From positions 62,001 to 126,000 of the forward strand of contig JAZQLQ010000001.1 of assembly GCA_045542735.1 (NCBI GenBank): 64,000 nucleotides of DNA. The letters run 5' to 3'. This stretch comes from UBA2882 sp045542735. GTDB lineage: Bacteria; Bacillota; Clostridia; Lachnospirales; Lachnospiraceae. Below are positions 1 to 8,361 of this stretch, piece by piece. The translations under genes were made by a program, and so were the position numbers. The notes below the pieces were generated by a model. That model saw only the letters and a program-made list of their open reading frames with translations. It searched no databases and was not told the origin of the DNA. Numbering within the stretch: position 1 is the first letter of the stretch; each line of letters starts with the position of its first letter.

Positions 1-699
1 GGAATCAAACTCCCTCAAAACTTTAATCATCCCTATTTTGCCATGTCAATCAAAGAGTTTTGGCATAGGTGGCATATGTCACTTAGTGGCTTTTTGAAGG
101 ACTATGTATATATTCCTTTGGGTGGTAACCGGAAGGGTAAGGTGCGAAAATGGTGTCATATTTTGATTACTTTTGGTGTTAGTGGCGTATGGCACGGTAT
201 CGGAACACATTTTCTGGTGTGGGGCCTGATGCATGGCTTTTATCAGGTGATGGGAGAGATTCTACAGCCTTTAAAGGATAAAAGCATGCGCATCACAGGA
301 ATGGTCAAAGACTCTTTTGCCCATCGGTTGGTTGCACGTTTGTTTACCTGCTTTTTGGTCATGGTGGCATGGATTTTCTTCCGTGCAGAATATACATCAA
401 AGGCGATTTATATAACGCTGCATTTATTTGGTAAATGGAATCCATGGATTTTAGTTTCCGGAGATTTATATGTTTTGGGATTGAAGGAAGAAGAATGGCT
501 GTTATTAATTTTATGTATTATTTTACTCATGATTGTAGCGGTATTACACGAAAAGAAAATAGCTATCCGTGAAACTTTCTTAAAACAACCCCTGTTTTTC
601 CGTTGGATTGTATTATATGTGGCGATTTTCGCAATTTTGATTACAGGTATTTATGGACCGGGCTATGATTCGGCACAGTTCATTTACGGAGGATTTTAA
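1..699 (+). CDS. MBOAT family O-acyltransferase (5' end outside window)
   Basis: This is the C-terminal 232 residues of a polytopic membrane-bound O-acyltransferase of the AlgI/DltB type. The frame is open from base 1, so the start lies upstream of the window. The family signature WHRWHMSLSGFLKDYVYIP sits near the start of the visible part, and the invariant histidine lies in GVWHGIGTHFLVWG at about residues 55-70; at least four hydrophobic segments follow. Such enzymes pass acyl (often acetyl) groups across the membrane onto extracellular polysaccharide. The stop codon directly abuts the ATG of the SGNH/DltD-like gene, the usual partner in alginate, cellulose or teichoic-acid acylation modules. 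The substrate cannot be told from sequence; exopolysaccharide or secondary wall polymer is an inference. Confidence 0.9.
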   Translation, partial: GIKLPQNFNHPYFAMSIKEFWHRWHMSLSGFLKDYVYIPLGGNRKGKVRKWCHILITFGVSGVWHGIGTHFLVWGLMHGFYQVMGEILQPLKDKSMRITGMVKDSFAHRLVARLFTCFLVMVAWIFFRAEYTSKAIYITLHLFGKWNPWILVSGDLYVLGLKEEEWLLLILCIILLMIVAVLHEKKIAIRETFLKQPLFFRWIVLYVAIFAILITGIYGPGYDSAQFIYGGF

Positions 700-2121
700 A
701 TGAAAAAAGGAAAGAGCGTATTAAAGTGCATATGTTTTATTGCGGTCTTTGCGGTTCTGTTTGTCTATGTACAAGAAGTGTTACGGGATAAGTGGGCGGA
801 TGGAGAATATAATCCTTCTACCAAGATCAAAGGCTTTTATGCAGAAGAAGAGAATAGTCTGGACGTGGTTTTTATAGGATCCAGTCAGGTTTATGCGGAT
901 ATTGCACCTGCGGTACTGTTTCATGATTATGGAATTGCTTCCTATGATTTTTGTGCAAATGAACAACCTCTGTGGATTTCTTATTATTATATCAAAGAGG
1001 TTTTGAAGCATCAGGATCCGCAAGTGATTGTACTGGATGTGTTTACGGTTTATGGTGCTGATTATGAAGAAGAAGGCATTACACATTTTAGCCTGGATGA
1101 TATGCCTTTATCATGGAATAAGATTGAAGCAATTAACGCCAGTGTGCCGCCGGGAGAGCGGTATGCATATTATTTTCCTATAGCAAAGTATCATAATACA
1201 TGGACTGATTTATACCAAAGAAAGACAGAATTGGCTTTTTATGATGAAAAGGATCCGTATAAAGGATATTCGCCATTTGTCTTTGCTACAGATTATGCAG
1301 AAGGAGCAAAAACGGAGGTTGCATCACAAACCGAATTGGAACCCATTCCCGACAGAGCGCTGTTATGGCTTAACAATATCATTACTTTATGTGAAGAAGA
1401 GGGTGTGGAACTTGTTTTGATAAAGACACCCAATGGTCATGCAGAACGTCAGAAACTGTATAATAGTGTAGCTGTGGTTGCAGAAGAAACCAATACACCG
1501 TTTTACAACATGAATGTGTTGTTGGATGGTCAGGCTCATGTAAATGTCATACAGGCGGAAAAAGTAAGCCAATTAATGGGAGATTATCTGGTTGAACATT
1601 ATGAGTTTGAAGATCGTAGAGAGGATCCGGCATATGCTTCCTGGCATGAGGATGCCAAATTATTTTATCGTCATAAGGCAAAATGCCAATTGATTAGTGC
1701 AACAACTTTTGAAGAGTATATTACATGTCTGCAGGATGCAGGTTATGTGATATGCATCAGTGCAAAAAACAGTGGTAATATTCCTTTTGGACAGGAAGAT
1801 ATACAATATTTAAATGAAATGTTGGGAACTAATTGTCAGTTGGATAAAAATCCGGGTGAAGGCTATGCCGTGGTTTTGGATGGTGGCCAGGTGATTGCGG
1901 AAGGTTCACAGATTGAAACCACAACGGGAGGGTTAAATATCAACATAACATCCCCGGCAGGCGGAATGAGTGACGAGGTAGCGCATATCTATATCAATGG
2001 CACTGATTTTTCCATGGATGTGGATGGATTGAATATTGCGGTATATGATAAACTACTTGGTGAGATGTTTGAAATGTCTGCTTTTGACTTAAATAACGAA
2101 ATGACACTACTGAGAAAGTAG
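700..2121 (+). CDS. Membrane-anchored SGNH/DltD-like protein with C-terminal ILEI-like domain
   Basis: A 473-residue protein with one N-terminal membrane segment (about residues 7-25) and an extracytoplasmic body. The motif FIGSSQVYADI at about 57-67 fits the nucleophile block of SGNH hydrolases/DltD-type acyl-transfer partners, followed by IVLDVFTVYG near 110. It starts on the base after the MBOAT stop, so the two are translationally linked and probably act as one O-acylation unit. The last 150 residues look like a separate domain: a stretch resembling the second half of ILEI/FAM3 (about 345-410) followed by one resembling its first half (GLNIAVYDKLLGE near 446-458). The stop codon lies inside the following terminator hairpin. 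The SGNH assignment rests on motif and context only. Confidence 0.72.
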   Translation: MKKGKSVLKCICFIAVFAVLFVYVQEVLRDKWADGEYNPSTKIKGFYAEEENSLDVVFIGSSQVYADIAPAVLFHDYGIASYDFCANEQPLWISYYYIKEVLKHQDPQVIVLDVFTVYGADYEEEGITHFSLDDMPLSWNKIEAINASVPPGERYAYYFPIAKYHNTWTDLYQRKTELAFYDEKDPYKGYSPFVFATDYAEGAKTEVASQTELEPIPDRALLWLNNIITLCEEEGVELVLIKTPNGHAERQKLYNSVAVVAEETNTPFYNMNVLLDGQAHVNVIQAEKVSQLMGDYLVEHYEFEDRREDPAYASWHEDAKLFYRHKAKCQLISATTFEEYITCLQDAGYVICISAKNSGNIPFGQEDIQYLNEMLGTNCQLDKNPGEGYAVVLDGGQVIAEGSQIETTTGGLNINITSPAGGMSDEVAHIYINGTDFSMDVDGLNIAVYDKLLGEMFEMSAFDLNNEMTLLRK

Positions 2122-2134
2122 TGTCATTTTTTTG
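2099..2134 (+). terminator. Intrinsic terminator overlapping the stop codon of the SGNH gene
   Basis: The arms AATGACACTAC (2100-2110) and GTAGTGTCATT (2118-2128) pair around a TGAGAAA loop and run into seven T residues (2127-2133). The TAG stop of the upstream gene (2119-2121) is part of the right arm. It also separates this operon from the converging ABC-F gene ending at 2143; on the minus strand the T-tract is poor, so it works mainly in the plus direction. Confidence 0.9.
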
Positions 2135-2142
2135 TATCATTT

Positions 2143-4083
2143 TTAATTGAGTTCTTCCAGTTCTTCGGAATAGGATTCCCATTGTTCATACAATGTACTT
2201 AATTGATCGGCCAATGCCTCGCGTTCTCTGGATAATTCGGCAAGCTTTCCTACATTGGTGGCGATTTCCGGTTTGGACATTTCAGCATCCAAAGCATCGA
2301 TTTTGGTTTCCAATTGTTCAATGTCTGATTCGGCTTTTTTTAAAGATGATTCCAGTTTGCGCCGTTTGGCCTGTAGTTCTTTTTGCTCTTGCCAGCTCTG
2401 TTTTCCTTCTGCAGATTCTTTCGAAACAGAGGGAGTAGGGCTTGTTTGTGATGCCAGAGAAGTACTGTAAATATCTCCGTGTTTTTCCAGGTAGTAATCA
2501 TAATTTCCTAAATAGGATACCAGTTTTGTATCCTCTAAGTCCAAAATACGATGAGCTGTCTGGTTAATAAAATAACGATCATGAGATACATAGAGTACGG
2601 TTCCCTCATAGTGATTCAGTGCCTGCTCCAATATTTCCTTGGAAGAGATGTCCAAGTGGTTGGTAGGCTCATCAAGGATTAAAAAGTTAGCGGTTGACAG
2701 CATTAATTTTGCAAGGCTGACACGTCCGCGCTCACCACCGCTTAAAGAGGAAATTTTTTTAAACACATCATCACCGGTAAATAAAAATGCAGCAAGTGTA
2801 TTACGGATCTGTGTACCGGTGAGATCGGGGTAATCATCGGAGATTTCATCAAATACGGTTTTATCCATATGCAATACATGATGTTCCTGATCATAATAGC
2901 CGACTTCTACATTGGTACCAAGCTTAATCACTCCGTGGTCGGGTGTCACCAAATCATTGATAATCTTTAAAATTGTTGTTTTACCGGTGCCGTTTTTACC
3001 AATGATGGCAACATGTTCACCACGCTTAATTTCCATGGATAAATCAGTAAAAAGCATATGAGAATCATAGGTTTTTTGAAGATTTTCAATGCTTAATACA
3101 TCGTTTCCGCTGACCCTGGATGGAGTGAGAGTAAAGTGCATCTGCTTGTTGTCTTCCATTGGTTTGTCCAAAACATCTATTTTTGCCAATGCCTTTTCGC
3201 GGCTTTCTGCACGTTTAATGGATTTTTCCCGATTAAAGGATTTTAATTTGGCAATAACTTCTTCCTGGTGCTTAATTTCACGTTGTTGGTTGAGGTAAGC
3301 ATTCATTTCGCTGATGCGTAAAATCCGCTTTTTCTCAGAATAATCAGAATAACTACCCGAAAATACATATACTTTGGTGTGATCGATTTCAATTACCTTT
3401 GTTACGATTTTGTCCAAGAAATAGCGGTCGTGGGAAATCAGGACAACCGCACCTTTATAATTGGAGAGATAAGTTTCCAGCCAGCGTATGGAATTCATAT
3501 CCAAATGGTTGGTAGGCTCATCTAAAAAGATAATATCAGGATTGGTTAATAGGATTTTACCCAATGCCACACGTGTTTTTTGTCCGCCGGAAAGCGTGGA
3601 GATGGATTTGTTAAATTCTGTTTCATCAAATCCCAAACCATTTAATACACCTACGATTTCGCTCTTATAGGCATAACCATTTTCCAGTTTAAATGAGTGA
3701 GTGAGAGTCTCATAACGCTCACATATATGTTTAAGTTCGGTTTCATCCTGTACAGAGTGCATCTGTGCTTCCAGTTCGCGCAGATTTTCTTCCATGCGGA
3801 TAATATGGGCTTTTGTCGTTAATAATTCATCGTAGATGGTATTATCCAGATTCATATCATCCTGATGCTGGGCCAGATATCCGATGGTTTTATCCTTAGA
3901 GAAGGTTACCATACCTTCATCAACGGATTCGAGACCGAGAATCATACGAATCAGGGTTGTTTTGCCGCACCCGTTGTTACCGATGATAGCCACTTTTTCA
4001 TGATCTTCAATATGGAATGAACAGTTGGAAAACAATAATTCATCATTATAGGATTTACTTAATTCGTGACAGGATAATATCAT
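2143..4083 (-). CDS. ABC-F family ATP-binding protein
   Basis: A soluble tandem-ATPase protein of the ABC-F class, which act on ribosomes as translation factors; no membrane segment is present. Domain 1 has Walker A GNNGCGKTT at about 35-43, signature LSGGQKTR and Walker B FLDEPTNHLD. A charged linker follows (about 235-310), then domain 2 with GKNGTGKTT, LSGGERGR and LILDEPTNHLD. The C-terminal 90 residues are a coiled coil rich in K, E and L. I chose the ATG at 4083 (646 residues) because GGAAGG lies just upstream and the protein then begins with the usual beta strand; an in-frame ATG 16 codons upstream adds a poor extension. It is the only minus-strand gene here. Uup/YdiF-like housekeeping is more likely than antibiotic resistance, but the subfamily is not settled. 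Confidence 0.92.
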   Translation of the reverse strand: MILSCHELSKSYNDELLFSNCSFHIEDHEKVAIIGNNGCGKTTLIRMILGLESVDEGMVTFSKDKTIGYLAQHQDDMNLDNTIYDELLTTKAHIIRMEENLRELEAQMHSVQDETELKHICERYETLTHSFKLENGYAYKSEIVGVLNGLGFDETEFNKSISTLSGGQKTRVALGKILLTNPDIIFLDEPTNHLDMNSIRWLETYLSNYKGAVVLISHDRYFLDKIVTKVIEIDHTKVYVFSGSYSDYSEKKRILRISEMNAYLNQQREIKHQEEVIAKLKSFNREKSIKRAESREKALAKIDVLDKPMEDNKQMHFTLTPSRVSGNDVLSIENLQKTYDSHMLFTDLSMEIKRGEHVAIIGKNGTGKTTILKIINDLVTPDHGVIKLGTNVEVGYYDQEHHVLHMDKTVFDEISDDYPDLTGTQIRNTLAAFLFTGDDVFKKISSLSGGERGRVSLAKLMLSTANFLILDEPTNHLDISSKEILEQALNHYEGTVLYVSHDRYFINQTAHRILDLEDTKLVSYLGNYDYYLEKHGDIYSTSLASQTSPTPSVSKESAEGKQSWQEQKELQAKRRKLESSLKKAESDIEQLETKIDALDAEMSKPEIATNVGKLAELSREREALADQLSTLYEQWESYSEELEELN

Positions 4084-4137
4084 GTTCTTGTCCTTCCTTA
4101 TTAGGGTTTCTTTTGTTTGTTTTTTACACACAAAGTG

Positions 4138-4167
4138 ATTATACTAGATTCCCATTGAAATTGCCAG
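4138..4167 (-). promoter_or_regulatory. Sigma-A-type promoter for the ABC-F gene
   Basis: On the minus strand a perfect TATAAT (4143 down to 4138) is preceded, 18 bases away, by CTGGCA (4167 down to 4162), a 4 of 6 match to the -35 box. It sits about 55 bases upstream of the chosen start and is back-to-back with the rex promoter. Confidence 0.6.
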
Positions 4168-4184
4168 AATGAGCGCAAAAATCT

Positions 4185-4213
4185 TTGACAGAATTTTAAC
4201 AGACGCTTATAAT
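4185..4213 (+). promoter_or_regulatory. Consensus sigma-A promoter of the rex operon
   Basis: TTGACA (4185-4190), a 17-base spacer and TATAAT (4208-4213) match the vegetative consensus at every position. The GTG start of rex is 29 bases beyond the -10 box. No palindrome of the TTGTTAA-N4-TTAACAA type expected for a Rex operator overlaps it, so autoregulation is not supported by sequence. Confidence 0.9.
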
Positions 4214-4242
4214 AAAAATAACTATATTTAGGGGGCATTACT

Positions 4243-4890
4243 GTGGAAGAAAAAGGGATTTCACAGGCTGTTATCAGCCGCTTACCCAGATATTTCCGTT
4301 ATCTGGGCGAATTAAAGGATAAAGGTGCGGAACGTGTATCCTCTCAAGAATTAAGTGAGATTATGCAAGTGACAGCATCACAAATACGTCAGGATTTCAA
4401 CAATTTTGGCGGTTTCGGACAACAGGGGTATGGCTATAATGTAGAGTATTTATATGATGAAATCGGTAAGATCCTTGGTTTAAACAAAAAGCACCATTTA
4501 GTATTGATTGGTGCCGGTAACCTGGGACAGGCACTTGCCAATTATATGGACTTTGAACGAAGAGGATTTGTTATCTGTGGTATCTTTGATATTAATCCTG
4601 CTTTAATTGGCAAGCAGGTGCGGGATATTGAGGTGATGTCCATGGAGCATCTGGAGCTATTTGTAAAAGAACACAATATCGATATCGGTATTTTAACGGT
4701 TCCCAAATCGGTAGTTGTGGACGTGGCAGACCGTCTTGTAAAGTGTGGGATTAAAGCTATTTGGAATTTTGCTCATATTGATTTGGATTTGCCGGAAGGT
4801 ATATTGGTAGAGAATGTACATCTTTCTGACAGTTTAATGAAGCTTTCATACAATATCGGGCGATATGAAGCATCACAGAAGCAATCATAA
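4243..4890 (+). CDS. rex: Redox-sensing transcriptional repressor Rex
   Basis: A 215-residue protein of the usual Rex length. Residues 1-80 form the winged helix, with SRLPRYFRYL near 11-20 and ITASQIRQDF-like helix VTASQIRQDFNNFGGFGQQG. Residues 85-205 form a Rossmann domain with LIGAGNLGQAL near 90-100 that senses the NADH/NAD+ ratio. In Clostridia Rex represses fermentation and NADH-reoxidising genes when NAD+ is high. The GTG start is set by the G-run (4231-4235) seven bases upstream; the next ATG would remove part of the DNA-binding helix. It heads an operon containing NAD(P)HX repair, which fits a nicotinamide-cofactor theme. Confidence 0.97.
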   Translation: MEEKGISQAVISRLPRYFRYLGELKDKGAERVSSQELSEIMQVTASQIRQDFNNFGGFGQQGYGYNVEYLYDEIGKILGLNKKHHLVLIGAGNLGQALANYMDFERRGFVICGIFDINPALIGKQVRDIEVMSMEHLELFVKEHNIDIGILTVPKSVVVDVADRLVKCGIKAIWNFAHIDLDLPEGILVENVHLSDSLMKLSYNIGRYEASQKQS

Positions 4891-4905
4891 TTAGAAGGTG
4901 ATAGT

Positions 4906-5544
4906 TTGGCTAAAAGAGAAGAAGAATTTAAAGAGGCACTAAAAGGTAAAAAACTTCCAATCTTAACATTGGATAACAAATGGCATCAGTTATTTACCCA
5001 GCACAACAAAAACAAAGAAGTTTTGCAGTTGGCAGAAGAATTGAATAATTTGGTAGCAAAACAGGGCGGACTGAATAATGATATTAAAGATATCCGCAAG
5101 TTAAAGTCCAAATTGATGGATGAAATTGTATCGGGTATGGATGGAAAAACCTTAAGTGATAAAGATATGGAAGACCATAAGCGTCTGATTAATGAGTGTA
5201 ACGAAAAGATTGAGGAAAAACAGGATGAGCTTTTGGATATTCCAAGGGATATTGACCGGTTAAATTATCAGTTGATGTTGTATACCATGGAAGTTTGCTA
5301 TGATGCCATTGAGAGCAATACTGAGGAAATCACCCGTATTGCAGAATGGATTGCTCAGGTCCGTGTAGAATTAAAAAAGAATGTCATCCGCAAGCAGGAA
5401 AAGGAATGGCTGAATCAGGAAATGTATTCCTATATGCATGATATATTCGGACCGGATGTGATTGAAATATTTGATATGAAATATGATCCTGCAGGAAGCA
5501 TGCTAAAAAAGGCATCAGATGAGTCCAAAAAAGATAACGAATAA
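4906..5544 (+). CDS. Conserved hypothetical coiled-coil protein
   Basis: A soluble 212-residue, highly charged protein that I do not recognise by function. Residues 30-130 are predicted by eye to be heptad-rich (repeated L/I with E/K), and no catalytic motif, membrane segment or cysteine cluster is visible. The start is a TTG preceded by AAGGTGAT, an unusually complete anti-SD match, 15 bases after the rex stop, so it is co-transcribed with rex. The opening segment LKGKKLPILTLDNKWHQLF is uncharged and may be the functional head. Position between rex and nnr suggests a role in the same operon but no specific function can be given. Confidence 0.8.
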   Translation: MAKREEEFKEALKGKKLPILTLDNKWHQLFTQHNKNKEVLQLAEELNNLVAKQGGLNNDIKDIRKLKSKLMDEIVSGMDGKTLSDKDMEDHKRLINECNEKIEEKQDELLDIPRDIDRLNYQLMLYTMEVCYDAIESNTEEITRIAEWIAQVRVELKKNVIRKQEKEWLNQEMYSYMHDIFGPDVIEIFDMKYDPAGSMLKKASDESKKDNE

Positions 5545-5559
5545 AGGAAGAAGGGATTT

Positions 5560-7101
5560 TTGTTGAAATATGTTGTTACGGCATCTCAAATGCAGAGTGC
5601 AGATCGTCATACATCAGAGAAGACAGGGATTCCTTCTCTTGTTTTGATGGAACGGGCGGCATTGGCTGTTGCAGATGAGATCTGCCATTGGTTTGATAAA
5701 GGACAGAGCATACAGGGAAAGAAAGTATGCATTGCTTGTGGCAGTGGCAATAATGGTGGCGACGGATTTGCATTGGGAAGAATCTTGCATGAACGCGGTT
5801 GCACCGTTCATTTTTTTATGGTCAGGGAAGGTGCATCATCAGAGTCTAACCGGATACAACAAAATATTATAAAAAATCTTGGAATGGGTATTAGCACAGA
5901 GAAACCGGAGAATGAATATGATATCGTAGCAGATGCCTTATTCGGTACCGGTCTGAAGCGGCAGATTACCGGAGATTATGAGGGATTGATTGAGCACTTA
6001 AACGGTCTGGATGGTCTGAAAGTAGCTGTTGATATTCCGTCAGGAATTGACAGTGATTATGGAACGGTGTTAGGGACTGCATTCAGAGCTGATTTGACGG
6101 TTAGTTTTGCATTTTTGAAATGGGGACATTTATTATATCCCGGTAGATCCTATTGTGGAAAAACAGTAGTGCATGATATTGGTATCGGTGAGCAGGAATT
6201 GTGTGAAGCTTTGCCCTTTGGACATTACTTAGAGCAAAATGACATCCCATCTATGATGCCGCAAAGAAGTGCTGACAGTCATAAAGGAACATACAAAAAA
6301 GCGGGTATTGTGGCCGGCTCAGATGCCATTGGTGGAGCGGTTGTATTGAGCGCAAGTGCAGCTATGCGTACCGGTGTGGGATATACGAAGGTATTAACGG
6401 CAGAATCCAATCGTGTTCCTTTATTAAAGCATAGTCCGGAAGCTTTGATTTATACCTATGATGGTGATAAAAACGGTATGGATTCCGGCATAAAGGAGCT
6501 CATGGATTGTGCAGCTATTGCCATTGGACCGGGACTTGGCACAACAGAAGATGCAACATATTTATTGGCAAAGATTTTGGAACAATATGATGGGAATCTT
6601 ATCTTGGATGCAGATGCATTAACCATATTATCCAAATCAGCAGATTTGTTTGAAAAATGCAGGAATTATGCCAAAAAAGCATTGCAAAATCATAAATACG
6701 TGGTACTTACACCTCATAAAAAAGAATTTTGCAGGATTACAGGTATTTCTATGGATAGTGAAGCGGTATTATTTCATGAGAAAGCACTGCAACTTTCTAC
6801 AGAATGTGGTATGATTGTCGTGTTAAAGGATGCTGCAACGCGTATCTATTTACCGGATGGAACGGTATATATCAATACTACCGGTAATTCCGGGATGGCA
6901 ACGGCGGGGAGTGGTGATGTATTGACAGGAATATTAGCAGGACTTATTTCCCAAGCATCGGAGCCACAATCGGCTGTACCCTTGGGCGTTTATTTACATG
7001 GTGCTTGCGGCGATCTGGTATCAGAGCGGGGGAATCCCTATTCATTAACAGCAATGGATATGGTGGAAGCCATGAAACTTGTTTTTAAAGGAGAAGCATA
7101 A
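5560..7101 (+). CDS. nnr: Bifunctional NAD(P)H-hydrate epimerase / ADP-dependent dehydratase
   Basis: Repairs damaged NADHX/NADPHX. The N-terminal YjeF_N epimerase domain (about 1-220) carries GSGNNGGDGF at 61-70 and DALFGTGL, and the C-terminal ribokinase-like dehydratase domain (about 235-510) carries AIGPGLGTTEDA near 321-332, LDADALTIL and NSGMATAGSGDVLTG near 440-455. At 513 residues it is the standard fused form. The start is TTG (5560), with a second TTG adjacent (5563); AGGAAGAAGGG upstream serves either. It lies in the rex operon and its stop abuts the GTG of alr. Confidence 0.95.
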   Translation: MLKYVVTASQMQSADRHTSEKTGIPSLVLMERAALAVADEICHWFDKGQSIQGKKVCIACGSGNNGGDGFALGRILHERGCTVHFFMVREGASSESNRIQQNIIKNLGMGISTEKPENEYDIVADALFGTGLKRQITGDYEGLIEHLNGLDGLKVAVDIPSGIDSDYGTVLGTAFRADLTVSFAFLKWGHLLYPGRSYCGKTVVHDIGIGEQELCEALPFGHYLEQNDIPSMMPQRSADSHKGTYKKAGIVAGSDAIGGAVVLSASAAMRTGVGYTKVLTAESNRVPLLKHSPEALIYTYDGDKNGMDSGIKELMDCAAIAIGPGLGTTEDATYLLAKILEQYDGNLILDADALTILSKSADLFEKCRNYAKKALQNHKYVVLTPHKKEFCRITGISMDSEAVLFHEKALQLSTECGMIVVLKDAATRIYLPDGTVYINTTGNSGMATAGSGDVLTGILAGLISQASEPQSAVPLGVYLHGACGDLVSERGNPYSLTAMDMVEAMKLVFKGEA

Positions 7102-8292
7102 GTGATGGATCAGATGAATCACTATGAAAGAGTTTGTGCGTATATCAATTTGGACGCAGTTTTATATAATATGGAGCAGATGCACAAGCAGTTAAAAGAT
7201 GATTGTGGCATTATGTGTGTGATCAAAACGGATGCATATGGTCACGGTGCAGTACAAATCGGTCGTGAACTTGAGAAATTGCCCTATGTGAAGGGGATGG
7301 CTGTAGCAACTCCGGAGGAGGCTATGATCCTGAGACATTGCGGGATTCAAAAACCGATTTTAATCTTAGGTTATGTATTCCCTTATGCATATGAAGAGAT
7401 GATTAAGGCAGATATCCGTATGTCTGTTTTCAGAGAAGATATGTTGCAGGAGATTGATGCTTGTGCGGCAAGACTTGGCAAGAAAGCAAAGGTACATATC
7501 AAGGTTGATACAGCCATGAACCGTATCGGAATCAAAGCCGATACAAAGGGCATGGATTTTATTAGACAATGTATTGCCAAAGAGCATATTGAGACAGAAG
7601 GTATCTTTACACATTTTGCAAAAGCAGACGAAGCAGACCAAACAGATGCACTCAGACAATTAGAGTTGTATCGCGGTTTTTTAGATCAGATAACAGAGGA
7701 AACCGGTTTTGAGTTTTCTATCCGTCATTGTAGTAACAGTGCGGGCATTATAGAGCTTGCCGATGCCAATATGGATATGGTCAGAGCGGGCATTATATTA
7801 TACGGTTTATGGCCCTCAGATGAAGTGAATAAGAGCCTTTTGGATATTCAGCCGGTCTTATCCTTAAAGAGCCATATTGTATATGTAAAGGATATTGAAG
7901 CCGGAAGTTGTATCAGCTATGGCGGAACATTTTGTGCAGATAAAGATATGCGTATTGCAACCATTCCGGTGGGATATGGTGATGGCTATCCCAGAAGTTT
8001 ATCAAATAAAGGCTTTGTACTAATTGATGGAAAACGTGCACCCATTCTCGGAAGAGTCTGCATGGATCAATTTATGGTAGATGTATCGGATATTCCGGAT
8101 GTAAAGGAAGGTATGGAGGTTACATTGATCGGTATAGATGGTAATGAGAGCATTACCATGGAAGAGTTGGGAGATATCAGTGGACGTTTCAACTATGAGC
8201 TGGCATGTGATCTTGGAAAGAGGATACCCAGAGCCTTTGTTAAAAATGGAGAAATCGTTGCTACCAAAGATTATTATGATGACTACAGATAA
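7102..8292 (+). CDS. alr: Alanine racemase
   Basis: PLP enzyme making D-alanine for peptidoglycan. The cofactor lysine is K42 in VIKTDAYGHG; the second catalytic residue is the tyrosine of SYGGTF near 273, and the conserved block GRVCMDQFMVD lies near 317. The length of 396 fits the N-terminal TIM barrel plus C-terminal beta domain. The start may be GTG 7102, which has the better spacing from AAAGGAG, or ATG 7105; the difference is one residue. It follows nnr without a gap and precedes mazF, the order known from Bacillus (alr-ndoAI-ndoA) except that the antitoxin is absent. Confidence 0.97.
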   Translation: MMDQMNHYERVCAYINLDAVLYNMEQMHKQLKDDCGIMCVIKTDAYGHGAVQIGRELEKLPYVKGMAVATPEEAMILRHCGIQKPILILGYVFPYAYEEMIKADIRMSVFREDMLQEIDACAARLGKKAKVHIKVDTAMNRIGIKADTKGMDFIRQCIAKEHIETEGIFTHFAKADEADQTDALRQLELYRGFLDQITEETGFEFSIRHCSNSAGIIELADANMDMVRAGIILYGLWPSDEVNKSLLDIQPVLSLKSHIVYVKDIEAGSCISYGGTFCADKDMRIATIPVGYGDGYPRSLSNKGFVLIDGKRAPILGRVCMDQFMVDVSDIPDVKEGMEVTLIGIDGNESITMEELGDISGRFNYELACDLGKRIPRAFVKNGEIVATKDYYDDYR

Positions 8293-8361
8293 TTAATTTT
8301 TGTTTTGAAGAATACAACCGCAAAAATTGGCAATACTGTTTGCAAATGTGAAAGGGGTTGT

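Noticed and set aside
4168..4242. Rex operator at its own promoter
   Set aside because: No TTGTTAA-N4-TTAACAA-like palindrome is visible; TTTTAACA alone is not enough.
8293..8361. Short antitoxin before mazF
   Set aside because: Only 69 bases; the only frame is an in-frame 19-codon extension of the toxin without antitoxin features.
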